64,000 nucleotides of DNA from Ovis canadensis (taxonomy: Eukaryota; Chordata; Mammalia; Artiodactyla; Bovidae). The notes under the pieces were generated by a model, which had not been told where the DNA came from, searched no databases, and saw nothing but the letters and a program-made list of their open reading frames with translations. A program made the position numbers and the translations under genes. Positions 1-16,806 of the stretch are shown piece by piece. Every line of letters begins with the position of its first letter. Position 1 is the stretch's first letter. The stretch lies in contig NC_091250.1 of assembly GCF_042477335.2 (NCBI RefSeq), positions 134,103,384 through 134,167,383 on the forward strand, written 5' to 3'.

Positions 1-350
1 AGCGGTCTGCTACAGCGGTCTACTACAGTGGTCTGCTATGCAGCCCTGAAAAGGAACAAAACTCTGAGCATGCTCTGACATGGATGGACCTTGAGGACAT
101 TCTGCTCGGTGTGATAAGCCAGTCACAAAAAGACCAATACTGTAGGGTCCCACTTACATGAGCTAAAATCATAGAAACAGAGGATAGAATGTGGCTTCCA
201 GGGGCTGGGATGGGGGATCTGGGGAGGTGGTGTTTAAAGAGGGTAGAGTTCCAATTTGGGAATCTGTAAGGAGTTCTGAAGATGGATGGTGGTGGTGGTC
301 GCTCGATATGAATGTACTTAATGCCGCTGAACTGTAGATTAAAAATGACT
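1..350 (+). repeat. Old L1 3' UTR fragment
   Basis: Resembles the mammalian L1 3' tail: a stretch like 'gaccaatactgtagggtccc', then a 'caggggctggg' motif, then 'atgtacttaatgccgctgaac' and an A-rich end. It lies in PDE6B intron 3, antisense to the gene. Confidence 0.6.
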
Positions 351-1119
351 AAGACAGTCACACACACACCCTGCAGCCCTCACCCCAAACTTTGTCTTCC
401 TTTTCTGGGGACTGGTGATGACTGCTCTGTTAGGCCTCCTGTTTGGCCCCTGTTTCATCTCTGACAGGGTCCAGTAGTTTCAGATTAAATTGCTGTCACT
501 ACAAGGAGACAGCATACAGAATTCAGATGCAGATACAGATTTCAGACACAGAAACCCGTGTACAGATACAGAACGCCTCATCAGGTTAGAGCAGGTAGAG
601 AGAGACTTCTGCTCTGCTAGGCAGGACTGTGCCCACACACAGCAGGCAGGAGTTTACAGAAGGAAGCGGCCTCCGCCCCAGTTCCCAGAAAGGGTCTTGC
701 GTATGAAGTCTCTCGGGGGGAGCTGTTGAGGGAAGCGCACCGACTGAAGCCGCCCACCCTGGCCAGGCTCATAGTCACCATGTGCATGAGGCATTTTACG
801 ACAGGAGGTCCTGGTAATGAACACAGAACTAACAAGCCACCAACTAGAAGAGTTTGGGAAAGGTCAGAAAGAGACGCCATGTGTCTGAGCACCTCAGAAC
901 CCTTCCTGCTGGCATTTGTCTTGGCTGAGCAACGCGTGCACCACCAGGAAGAACTCTAAATCACAACAATTGGCCAACGACGACCTGGAAACGAATCCCG
1001 TCCCCATGGAACCCGAGGCTGAGAGCCACATGGCGGAGCAGCCCTCCTGGTCCCCTCAACCTGCTGCTCTCTGTGGGGCCCCTTCCCAACACATTCAAAA
1101 AAAAGTGTAACAAATTGGC
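351..1119. other. Intron 3 sequence, nothing recognised
   Basis: Mixed-composition DNA with only short spurious ORFs. I recognise no exon, RNA gene or repeat family here. Confidence 0.4.
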
Positions 1120-4100
1120 CCCATGCTGTCTTTACACGTTAAGTCCAGACATTCAAGAAGAGCATAAAATTACTATGAGCATCCTCTCTTACCAAAACCA
1201 GTAACGTGACTGTAGAGAAATAGACATAACTAACCCATTGTCATTCAAAAAGCAAAACAAAACAAGCAAGAAACAAGATGTGATTGAGGCAGTAATTTTC
1301 TTATGTGTATTTTATCACAAGGAAAATAATTGGGAAAAAAGTAAGAGAATGGAAAACTATATACCATGCTAACACCAATCAAAAGAAAGCTGATGGGGCT
1401 ATGTTAAGTTTATACAAAGCAGAAGAAAAGATTTTTCTTCTTCAGAAGAAAAATGATCAGGAGTAAAGAGGGACATTACATAATGATAAAGTGGTCACTT
1501 CTCCAAGGAGACGTCACTCCTTAATGTGTAGACACCTAACAGCAGAGCGTCAGACGGCGTAAAGTGAAGCCTGATGGAACTGCAAGCCACATAGGTAAGT
1601 CCACTATTGCGGTCGGAGACTTCAGTGCCCTTCCTTCAGGTAGTTGTTAGACCCTGCAGGCAGAAACTCAGTGAGAAAGTAGTTGGGCTAAACAGCAACG
1701 GCCACAGTGAGTGTCTGTAGACAGCTTCATTCAACAAGAGCAGAGCCCACATTTCTCTCAAGGTCACACGGGACAGCCACCAATATAAACCGTACTCTGG
1801 GCCACAAAACATGTCTCAGCACATCGAAGAGAATTAAAAATCATAAGAACACATTGTCATCCCACAGGTGATAAACTAGAAATCATTAACAGAAAGGCAG
1901 TTGGAAAATTCCAAAATAGTTTAAACAACACACTTCTAATTAATATATGAATCGAAGAAGTCCTGAGAGAGATTTTTAAAGATTCTAAACTAGATGAAAA
2001 TACAGCTCATCAAAGGTTGTGGGGCCATGAAAGCAGGGCTTGGAGTGAGACTCGTGGCATTCGTTGCACGTATTAGAAAAGAAAAACAGTCTAAAATCAA
2101 TAATTTAATCCTAGGAAACTAGAAAAGAAGATTATTTTAAGCCTAAAGCAAGCAGAAGGAAATGACTAATAAGTAACAAATATTAAAAACCACCGTACGC
2201 CCGCAAATCCGATGATCCAGAGTGAGCAGTCTCGACTAAGTGAGTGTTTCAGTGCTCCAAAGGCGCAAACTGCCAACAGCAGCGCAAGGGGAGCGGAGCA
2301 ATCTGCACAGACTGCAAGCATCAGAGATGTTGGGTCAACGGCTAGTAATCTTCCAAAAGAAAGCGCCGGCCTCTGACAGGCTCGCCGGTGAATTGTACAA
2401 AACGTTCAGGGGTGAAAGTATGCCGATTCACAGCAATCTTTTCCTGAATATAGACGCAGAAGGAGAACCTCTAAACCTATTCTCTGAGGCCAGTATTACC
2501 TTAATATCCAAACCAGATAAAGACATGACAAGAAAGAAAACTATAGGCCAAAATCTCTCATGAACATAGGTAAAAAAATAATTTTTAATAAAATATTAGC
2601 AAAACCAACTCAATAGCACATGAAAAAAATTATGCTCCACAGCTGAGTGGCAGCGAACCTCCCAGGTGTGCAAAGCTGGTCCAGCATATTATTGCGCCAT
2701 GTAGCCCACCACATTATTGTGCAAGAGAGGAGAACATTAACACGACCGCATCAACTGGTGGAGAAAAGTATCAACAAAAGCCAACCCTCATTTGGAATAA
2801 AATCTCTAAGCAAAGTGTAAATAGAGGGGAAATTTGTCAACTGGAAAAAATTCTACAGAAAGCCTTCAGCGAACGTCATATCTGATGGCGAGAAGCTGGT
2901 TCTCTCCCTAATGTCAGGAGCAAGCCAGGAGGGCCACGTCCCCGCCCTCGGCAGCATCGCACGGAAAGGCCTAGCAGGTGCGCTGAGACAGAGAGAAAGA
3001 GCAACGAGAGAGATGGGGAAGGAAGGGACAAGACTCTCTGCTTGCAGATGACATGATCATTCATGGGAAAATACCAAGGGACCAAGTTTAAAACTTCCTG
3101 GAACTAATTATTGTCTTAAGGTTATAAGATAACAAAGTCGACAGGTAACGAAAGTCGGTTGCTTCCCTTTCTATGAGCAGTGAACAGCTGGCACTTGAAA
3201 TTAAAAACACAGTAACACTCACATCAGCACTGAATTAAATACTCAGATACAGAGTGACCCAATAGGCACTGAATCCATGTGCAAGGCTGACAAAACTCGG
3301 AAGAAATCAAGGGCGATCTGAATAAACATATTCTCCATTCATGAGCTGGAAACCCCTTATTGTTAAGGCGCCACTTCTTCTCAACCTGATGTGCAGATCT
3401 AATCCAGAACCAGTTAAAATGTCAGCGAGCTGTTTTGTGCATATGGACAAACTGATTTTAAAATTTATATGGAAAGGCAAAACCCACGAAATAGCCAGTA
3501 CAATACTGCAGGAAAAAAAAGCTGGAGAGCTGCTATTCCCATCTTCAAGACTATGAAGCTATAGTGGTCAGTACAGCACGGCATTGGCGAAAAACAGGAG
3601 CACAGATCAATGGGACTGAAGAGAAAGCCCAGAAATAGACGCGCACGAATCAGTCAGCTGCAGCCTGACAGAGAGGCAGAGGGCGGCAAAAGGCTGGCCT
3701 TCTCGTGACTGCTGCTGGGGCAGTTGGATGTCATGTGCAAAAGACTGCACGTAGACGCAAACCTTGCGCCTCTCCTGAGATTAACTCGGAGGCCTGCCTG
3801 TAAAATGCAAAGCATGGCGCTGCGAGAAGGCGACATGGGGCAAAGTCCAGATGGCTCTGGGTTTGCTGAGGAGCCTTAAGAGGTGACACTCACCTGCAGT
3901 CCACCCTAGTAGATTTATTTAATGTATTGTGTTTATTAATACAGTTAATTATATTATAATCAACATTATATTTAAATAAACATGGTTAATATTAATATTT
4001 TATCAGATAGATTATACTTAGTATATGTTTATATTAAACAAATTTATTAAAATTAGAAACATGTTTTCAGACTCATGGACAGTAGTTACCAAGGGGAAGG

Positions 4101-4995
4101 AGGTTGCACAGGGGCGGAGTGGGAGAGTGGGGTTGGCAGACGTAAGTCACTATATACAGCGTAGAGAAACAGCAAGGCTTCCCGCATAGCAGAGGGAACC
4201 ATAGCTAATACCCTATGATAAACTGTACTGGGGAAGAGTATTTGAAAAAGAATGTACGCACATATATGACTGAATCACTCGGTTATATAGCAGAAATTAA
4301 CATGACATTGTAAGTCAACTATACTTCAATTTAAAAAAAGAGAATATGAAACTTTTTTTCCAAATATACTGGTAAGAGAATGAAAAGACAAGCTATACCA
4401 CTGGAGAAAATATTTGCAAAGTACACATCTGATAAAGGACTTAAAGCCCAATGTCACAAAAAACTCTAGAAACTAAACAATAAGAAAAAAAAACCTGCTT
4501 CCAAATGGGCGAAAAATCTGAACAGACACCTCACCAAAGAGTAGGAAATACAGCTGCCGAGTAAGCATATGAAAAGCTGTCCAAAGCCACTTGTCATTAG
4601 AGGTGCGCATTAAAGCAGCAGCAAGAATGACCGAGGTCTAAGACACTGGCAGAGACGCGGACAGGGGCTCTCGCTCGCTGTTGGCGGGGATGCGAAACAG
4701 GACAGCCACTTTGGGACAGTGTCTCACAGAGTCAGACGCAATCATATACCATATTATCCAGCACCCACACTCTTTGGTATTTACTCAATCGAACTGAAAA
4801 CTCATGCCCACACAGAAACCTGTCTACAAATGTTTATAGCAGTTTTATTCATGATTGCCCCAAACTGGAAGCAGTCAAGATGTCCTTCCATGGGTGAATC
4901 GATAAATAAATTGTGATGCATCCAGTCTTTGGTGTATTTTTCAACAATGAAAAGAACTGGGCTGCCAAGCCATGAAAAGACATGGAGGAACCCTA
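1120..4995 (+). repeat. Degenerate L1 ORF2 and 3' end, interrupted
   Basis: A-rich sequence with recognisable L1 ORF2 remnants in order. A reverse-transcriptase-type stretch lies near 2450-2620 (LISKPDKDMTRKK), later ORF2 near 3400-3560 (KFIWKGK), and the C-terminal and 3' region near 4380-4990. Stops and indels are everywhere. The element is split near 3893-4345 by another L1 tail. It is antisense to PDE6B within intron 3. Confidence 0.7.
3893..4345 (+). repeat. Cetartiodactyl-type L1 3' UTR nested in older L1
   Basis: Carries the artiodactyl L1 tail pattern: 'ggttggcagacgtaagtc', 'gcagagggaaccatagc', 'tgactgaatcactcgg', then 'gtaagtcaactatacttcaa' and an A-rich end. It is preceded by an AT-rich stretch. 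The surrounding L1 ORF2 resumes on the far side. Confidence 0.65.
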
Positions 4996-9715
<4,720 letters not shown>

Positions 9716-9744
9716 GGTGTCCGGCCGCCCGTCCGAGAGCAGCA

Positions 9745-9831
9745 CCCGCCCCTGCGCACAGGGCCCTGCAACAAACGCTGTCATCAGCAAAGCCTGTCTT
9801 AGTGGCGATTACCACACCAGCTGACCCGCCC
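9745..9831 (-). promoter_or_regulatory. PDE6B: Proximal PDE6B promoter with photoreceptor-type motifs
   Basis: Within 120 bp upstream of the PDE6B start, reading the minus strand, there is a GC box (GGGCGGG, 9825-9831), an E-box (CAGCTG, 9818-9823), a CRX/OTX core (TAATC, 9807-9811), an NRL-like half site (TGCTGA, 9784-9789) and a second GC box (9745-9752). There is no TATA box. Human PDE6B is known to use a short TATA-less promoter with NRL, CRX and Sp-factor sites, so position and content fit. Binding itself is inferred. Confidence 0.6.
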
Positions 9832-12038
9832 ACGCCTGCCCTCCCTCCCCATGGGGCCCAGACCGCCTGCTTCCTGGGCACATCGGACCCCCTGGGCTGG
9901 GGGCTGCGGGGTAATAGCTCAGGGCCTTCTGCCTGTGGCAGAGGTCCTGGCATGGGGGCAGGCCCTCCCACCCACCCTCTAGGGTGAGGTGATGGCACAA
10001 ATGCCATGAGGGGCCACCCAAGGATCAGGGAAGGTCCAGCAGCAGCCCCGGGTCTCCTGGGCCCCCAGACCCAGGCTCAGGTGTGCTGGGCAGTGGGGCA
10101 GAGCTCTGCTTGGGGGGATGGGGGTGGACCCCTGAGTGTGCTGCCCACCCTGGGGAGGGAAGTGGGGAGAGGGGAGGAGGGGTGGAGGCGGGGTCCCAGG
10201 AGGGGCTCTGCACCGCCTCCCCTTCGCTTCGCACCGAGCAGGGGTCTATTCTCTGTCAAGAGCCCGCATCCCTAGTTAGGAGTGGTCTCCACGAGCGCCC
10301 ACCACCCTCCTCTATTCTCGACCCAGCCCCAACTTGCTGGGACCCTTACTCAGGCTGCCAGGCCCTCTGCTCACACAGAGCCCAGGGTGGCTCTGCCAGC
10401 ACTACCTGGTGTTATGGATGAGATCACGCCTGAGCGTCTGGGCCTCACACAGGTACCCGTGGGCCCAGACAGCAGCGGGGGCCTCTGGCTGAGTACCGTG
10501 CCACCGTCCCTCCTCGAGGTCTGATCCCAACCTCCCTGTGAGCCGAGATGAGATCAAAAAGCTTGGGTCACAGCTGGAGGACTCACCCCAGGTCTGCCTG
10601 ACTCTCCAGGAGCAGGAGTTCCCTTCACACGAGAAGCCGCGTGCGGATGTGTGCATGCGCGTGAGCGCATATGCTGGGTGTGCCCGAGGATGCACGCATG
10701 CGAGTGTGCGTGTGTGCTCGGGGGCCGCAGCGTGGTTAGGGGTAGGCGCTCTGCCCACCAGCGTGCACCTCACTCAGCAAGGTTGAGGGCTGGTGTTCGG
10801 GGCTTGCCTTCTGCAGCAGCGAGAGGGGTGCGGAGCACCCTGGCCAGAGGCGGAAGCGGAGAGGTTTAGCTGGAGAACGAGTCACGGAGGCCGGAGGGAA
10901 GGGCCTCGTTTCCCTGTCTTTCTCATGCTGCCGCGTCTATGTCGTCGTCATGCTCATAACCCGGAGGCAGCGCTGTGTGCACTGAGCTGCTGGAAATGTG
11001 TGGACGTGACATGCATGTGTGGGCGTCCATCTGTGCACACGCGTGTGGAGTGTGACACCAGTGCCTCCGCGGCTGCACCGGCTTGCTCACCTCCGCGGCT
11101 GTACCGGCTTGTTCAGCACCAGTCTCCGTTCGGGGGGGGCCTTCTGTGTGGGTCCTGGGCGGGTGCCCGGCAGCTGCATCAGCCACAAAGGCCCAGCTGG
11201 CCGAGCTTAGGGCGCTGGCCTGGAGCTTCTCTGTCCGGGCTCCACTTCTTCATGCAGCAGAGGCCTTTCAGGGCTGCACTGAGGGCCCCGCTCTCCCAGA
11301 TTAGGGAGCGTGGCTGCTGCCGGGGGGCAGCAGGAGGTGGCGCGGGGGCACAAGTGCCGTGGGCTGGAGCTGCAGAGCTCGGACTGGGGCCCAGGCTGAG
11401 GGTCACCTCGCTCCAAATCCAGCCCTGGGAAGCTTCCAGGGCCCCTCCCACCACGAGCTGGAGTCCAGCCCGTGCTGGACGTGAGGGCTGTGCCCACGAC
11501 GAGGTGGCCATCCAGCCAAATGGCCTAGAGGGGCTGGATTTCTGGGGGTGTGTTTCCCGGGCCCTGCGCTCACCCTGCCGGGGGCCACCTTCCCTGTTTC
11601 TGCTTTTCCTCTCTCTGCCTCCGCAGGGCTGAGTAAAGGAGGCGTGATTCTCCCCTGCGTCAGGGCAGAGGGCCTGGCGCTGGGCTCGGGGCACTGCTGC
11701 TGGAGGGTCTCAGCGAGTTCTCAGGGCAGACCACCCATGCGAGACCCCTGGTGGCAGTGCGTGGGCATGAAGGGGGCCCACAGTGACTTGCTGGTGGGTT
11801 TTGCTTCCCCCTGAAGTGCTCGTAGGTATGGGAGCTGAGGCATTAGTGCCCTGAGGAGCCCTGGGCACATGGTATAAGCGCCTGGCCACCTCACCTGCAG
11901 GGGGGCTTCTCCCCCCTCACTTCTCAATGCACCCACTGGTGGGTCCCAGGCTCTTGAGCAGCCCCAGGGGTGGACTCGATGCAATTAGATGTTCCATTCA
12001 GGAGTGCCTTTAAGGTGTGTAGAGAGATGTGTCTGAGA
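9832..12038. other. GC-rich unique DNA upstream of PDE6B
   Basis: No conserved protein is seen. The longest ORF (10793-11632, plus) has a low-complexity Arg/Pro/Ala-rich translation and no homology I recognise. There are short alternating GTGTG/GCGC runs near 10640-10730 and 10990-11060. A few near-duplicate segments occur near 11065-11115, where 'ctccgcggctg' appears twice. Confidence 0.45.
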
Positions 12039-13530
12039 GGCTCCTGTGGGGTGCACCTATGAGATGCTCCTGTGAGGTGCACCTGTGGGGTGCTCCTGTG
12101 GGGTGCACCTGTGAGATGCTCCTGTGAGATGCTCCTGTGAGATGCTCCTGTGAGGTGCACCTGTGAGATGCTCCTGTGAGATGCTCCTGTGGGGTGCACC
12201 TGTGGGGTGCTCCTGTGGGGTGCACCTGTGAGATGCTCCTGTGGGGTGCACCTGTGGGGTGCTCCTGTGGGGTGCTCCTGTGGGGTGCACCTGTGAGATG
12301 CTCCTGTGAGATGCACCTGTGAGATGCTCCTGTGGGGTGCACCTGTGAGATGCTCCTGTGGGGTGCACCTGTGAGATGCACCTGTGAGATGCTCCTGTGA
12401 GATGCACCTGTGAGGTGCACCTGTGAGATGCTCCTGTGGGGTGCACCTGTGAGATGCTCCTGTGAGATGCTCCTGTGAGATGCTCCTGTGGGGTGCACCT
12501 GTGGGGTGCTCCTGTGGGGTGCACCTGTGAGATGCTCCTGTGGGGTGCACCTGTGAGATGCTCCTGTGGGGTGCACCTGTGGGGTGCACCTGTGAGATGC
12601 TCCTGTGGGGTGCTCCTGTGGGGTGCACCTGTGAGATGCTCCTGTGAGGTGCTCCTGTGAGATGCTCCTGTGGGGTGCACCTGTGAGATGCTCCTGTGGG
12701 GTGCTCCTGTGGGGTGCTCCTGTGAGATGCTCCTGTGAGATGCTCCTGTGAGATGCTCCTGTGAGATGCTCCTGTGGGGTGCACCTGTGAGATGCTCCTG
12801 TGGGGTGCACCTGTGAGATGCTCCTGTGAGATGCGCCTGTGAGATGCTCCTGTGGGGTGCACCTGTGAGATGCTCCTGTGGGGTGCACCTGTGGGGTGCT
12901 CCTGTGGGGTGCACCTGTGAGATGCTCCTGTGAGGTGCGCCTGTGAGATGCTCCTGTGGGGTGCACCTGTGAGATGCTCCTGTGGGGTGCACCTGTGAGA
13001 TGCTCCTGTGGGGTGCACCTGTGAGATGCTCCTGTGAGATGCGCCTGTGAGATGCTCCTGTGGGGTGCACCTGTGAGATGCTCCTGTGGGGTGCACCTGT
13101 GGGGTGCTCCTGTGGGGTGCACCTGTGAGATGCTCCTGTGAGATGCGCCTGTGAGATGCTCCTGTGGGGTGCACCTGTGAGATGCTCCTGTGGGGTGCAC
13201 CTGTGGGGTGCTCCTGTGGGGTGCACCTGTGAGATGCTCCTGTGAGATGCGCCTGTGAGATGCTCCTGTGGGGTGCACCTGTGAGATGCACCTGTGAGGT
13301 GCACCTGTGAGATGCTCCTGTGGGGTGCACCTGTGAGATGCTCCTGTGGGGTGCTCCTGTGGGATGCACCTGTGAGATGCTCCTGTGAGATGCACCTGTG
13401 AGATGCTCCTGTGGGGTGCTCCTGTGGGGTGCACCTGTGAGATGCTCCTGTGAGGTGCTCCTGTGGGGTGCACCTGTGAGATGCACCTGTGAGGTGCTCC
13501 TGTGGGGTGCACCTGTGAGATGCACCTGTG
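12039..13530. repeat. 13-bp minisatellite, about 115 units, with 104-bp higher-order period
   Basis: Uninterrupted head-to-tail array of a 13-bp unit, mainly GGGTGCACCTGTG, GGGTGCTCCTGTG and AGATGCTCCTGTG. Because 13 is not a multiple of 3, the minus strand is open in all three frames for about 1.5 kb, giving ORFs of 493-557 residues with a 13-residue period built from [12 protein letters not shown] and EHLTGA-like blocks. This is the translation of a tandem repeat, not evidence of a gene. A rarer unit containing GCGCCTG recurs at exactly 104 bp (8 units) from 12833 to 13249. The array lies 2.3 kb upstream of the PDE6B start codon. Confidence 0.95.
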
Positions 13531-13549
13531 CGGCACACACATGCAGCTG

Positions 13550-14148
13550 TTCAGGCACTCAGTTGTGTCCGACTCTGTGACCCCATGGACTGCAGCACGC
13601 CAGGCTTCCCTGTCCCTCACCATCTCCGGGAGCTTGCTCAAACTCATGTCCATTGAGTCAGTGATGCCATCCAACCATCTCATCCTCTGTCGTCCCCTTC
13701 TCCTCCTGCCCTCAGTCTTTCACGGGCATCAGGGTCTTTTCCAGTGAGTTGGCTCTTCACATCAGGTGGCCAAAGTATTGGAGTTTCAGCTTCAACATCA
13801 GTTCTTTCAATGAATACTCAGGACTGATTTCCTTTAGGATGGACTGGTTGGATCTCCTTGTTGTCTAAGGACTCTCAAGAATCTTCTCCAACACCACAGT
13901 TCAAAAGCATCAATTCTTTGGTGCTCAGCCTCCTTTACGGTCCAACTCTCACATCCATACATGACCCCTGGAAAACCATAGCTTTGACTAGGTGGACCTT
14001 TGTCAACAAAGTGATGACTCTGCTTTTTAATATGCTGTCTAGCAGCCACTGTCTGCAGTGATTTTGGAGCCCAGAAAATAAAGCCCCTCACTGTTTCCCT
14101 TTTTCCTGTCTATTTTCCATGAAGTGATGGGACCGGATGCCGTGATCT
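13550..14148 (-). mobile_element. BovB LINE 3' fragment
   Basis: The BovB 3' end in reverse orientation: 'cagttgtgtccgactctgtg', 'ccatggactgcagcacgcca', then downstream ORF2 remnants near 13900-14100 that include the translated motif YGCESWTVK. It is truncated at the 5' side and has an internal deletion near 14040-14100. It directly abuts the minisatellite. Confidence 0.85.
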
Positions 14149-16252
14149 TCGGTTTTTTTGGGTTTCGAGGGTCCGTCAGGCGCAGCAGGTAGCTTCTCCA
14201 CAGGTGAGCTTGGAGAGAGTCTGAGGAGGTGTGGGACTGCCACTCCACCAGGTTCCCGCTAGCTTTACCCCGTCGTAGGGTGGGATTTTATCAGCAAGGC
14301 CGCCCGGGGAGCTGTTGACAAGGTGTGTCTGGATAGCTACTGCATGGAGAGAGTTCTGGGTCCTTGTCCCGAACTGTGACGAGGATGCAATTTCGTAAGG
14401 AGCAAGTGCCCTGAAATTAAAATGAACCAGGCAAGAGGATGGAAAGGGTGAGGAAATCGGAGTTCGCGTTCAGAAATATCATTTACTCTGTGGTGCAGAA
14501 AACAGACACATCCATTAGGGCCTTGTCCTTCTACCAGGTGTGTCACTGGAGGGATGAGGGGGAGGTGGTGATGCGGGGGGCAGAGGGGAGCTTCAGGGGC
14601 TCGGACCCAGGCTGGGGTGGGCCTGCGCCCCTGCCCCCACCCACTGCCTGACACCAGGGCAGACTCTGGCCAGCAAGCCTCTTGCTGTGGTGCTTGGGGT
14701 GAGAAATGGAACCAGGAGCTGTGTGCTCAGCTGTCATGCACAGGGACAGCTCGCAGGGCAGGGGAGGCAGGGACATGGAGAGAACAGAGGTCACCCTCAG
14801 GGTCCTGGAGGGAGCGGGTGCGGAGATGGAAGAGTGGGCAGGGTGAGGGAGCCCCTCTGAGTCTGTGCTGGTCCGGGCAGTGGTGTCAGAAGCTGAAACC
14901 CCTTCCATCTATGCTGCCATAATCTTCAGAGTAGCATAGACTTGGGTCTTGATGCTCTGGAGCCTGCAGCATGGAGTGGGGACCTACACCCTTCCAGGGG
15001 TGGAGCTGGAGGGCGGCAGCATGAGCCGCTTGGTATGCAGAGGGCAGGCACAGCAGCAGGAGGCAGGGTGTGCTTCCTCCAAAGGCAGTCAGGACACCCC
15101 GGGCCCCGCCCTGCAGAGTCTGCTGAGCCCCCAGGGAGACTAAGGATGACTGCGGCCCCCTGTGAGCCCACGCCCAGTGACAGGGGCAGTGGTGGTGCTC
15201 ATGGAGTGGCTGAGTCTCCGGGTGGGCCAAGGACTGGCCTTCCAGCCTCAGTCACCTGCCAGCTGACCATGGCTGCAATGTGACCGCAGACAAGACTGGC
15301 AGAAGTCCCCGGCTCAACCCAACCCAAATGACGGACCCACAGACCATGAGACATGAAGCTGTTTAGGCCACCAAGATTTGGGGCATCTGGTCCTGTCCCA
15401 CGTGGCTGATTCGCTGAGGAGAGCTTGGGGCAAACACTTCACGGGAGAGACGCAGTCCTGGGGCAGCGTACTGGGCAGAGAGCACACCCTGGTTCACCAG
15501 GAGCCAGAGACGCAGCTAGCTGGGCAGCAGGTCCAACCACTCAGCCCCTGGGCCCTGGCACAGCCGAGGAAGGAGGGAGGAGAGGAAGGGGGACACGGCT
15601 GTGGCCTTCCCTCCAACCTCCCCTCCCCACTGGCTACGGATTGCCCCACGGGGCATGGGCGCCCCAGCCTGCAGGGGTGGTCACTCAGAAACCCGGGTGG
15701 CCTCCTGCCCACCAGGGTGGCAGAAGTGGCAGGAGAAGCAGCCAAGGGGGACTGTGCCCGCCCCCAGTGCCAGGCGGGTGGTCAGGGTTGGGGGGCTGAG
15801 GTGGACCGGAGGCAGCGCCTGGGGAACAACCCCGGGGCCACAGCGGGGTCTGAGGCAGTGTCCCCGTGGGTCGGCACCGAACAGGAGGCAGCTCTCCAGC
15901 TGACACTGAGCTTGTGAGAAGTGACATCGTTGGAGAGCCAGCAACGCGAGAATCATGCCGCCACCTCCCTGGAGGGGCTGGTGGGTCCAGTGGAGACGCA
16001 GCTGCACTTGCTAGAGCCAGACTGTGCCGGGAGCTTTGCCCTTGCTGGTGATGTCACTCCCTGCAGACTGCCTCCTCTGCACACACGTCCAAGGCAGCGG
16101 TTCTGTGCCCAGACCCAGGGCACGGGTCTGCCATCAGCTTTTAGGGGCTGCACAGAATTCCGTTCTGTGGCGCTTCCCTGACTCACGTAGCCTCCTGTTC
16201 GTGGACACTTAGGGTGTTTCTGTCTGGGTTGTGAGGGGGGTAGATGCTGCAG
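14149..16252. other. Unique intergenic DNA
   Basis: GC-rich, with ORFs that overlap on both strands but lack family signatures. I see no gene, RNA or recognisable repeat. Confidence 0.4.
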
Positions 16253-16806
16253 ATGGTGACTGCAGCCGTGACACTGAAAGACGCCTGCCCCTTGGGAGAA
16301 GATCTGTGACCAAGCTAGACAGCACATTCAAAAGCAGAGACATCACTTTGCCAACAAAGGTCCGTCAAGTCAAGGCTATGGTTTTTCCTGTGGTCATGTG
16401 TGGATGTGAGAGTTGGACCATAAAGAAGGTTGAGTGCCCAAGAAGTGATGCTTCTAAACTGTGGTGCTGGAGAAGACTCTTGAGAGTCCCTTGGACTGCA
16501 AGGAGATCCAACCAGTCCATCCTTAAGGAGATCGGTCCTGAATATTCACTGGAAGGACTGATGCTGAAGCTGAATCTCCAATACTTTGACTACCTGATGT
16601 GAAGAACTGACTCATTTGAAAAGACCCTGATGCTGGGAAAGATTGAGGGCAGGAGGAGAAGGGACAGCAGAGGATGAGATGATTGGATGGCATCACCAAC
16701 TCTGTGGACATGAGTTTCAGTAAGCTCTGGAAGGGACGGGGAATCCGGGCCTGCTGCAGTCCATGGGGTCACAGAGTTGGACACGACTGAGTGGCTGAAC
16801 TGAACT
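16253..16806 (+). mobile_element. BovB LINE 3' fragment
   Basis: Plus-strand BovB 3' end running from 'gactgcagccgtgacactga' through the CGCESWTIKK-type C-terminal region to the terminal 'gactgagtggctgaactgaa'. It is 5'-truncated and its reading frame is broken. Confidence 0.85.

Noticed and set aside
9776-9790. In-frame ATG 25 codons upstream of the PDE6B start
   Set aside because: The family protein begins MSLSE at 9715 and the upstream codons overlap the promoter motifs; not part of the known protein.
10793-11632. 279-codon plus-strand ORF
   Set aside because: It has a low-complexity translation in GC-rich DNA, overlapping ORFs on the other strand, and no family match or splice structure.
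11924-13683. Three long minus-strand ORFs of about 500-557 codons
   Set aside because: They are translations of a 13-bp tandem repeat in all three frames, with no non-repeat domain or conserved start, so they are not annotated as genes.
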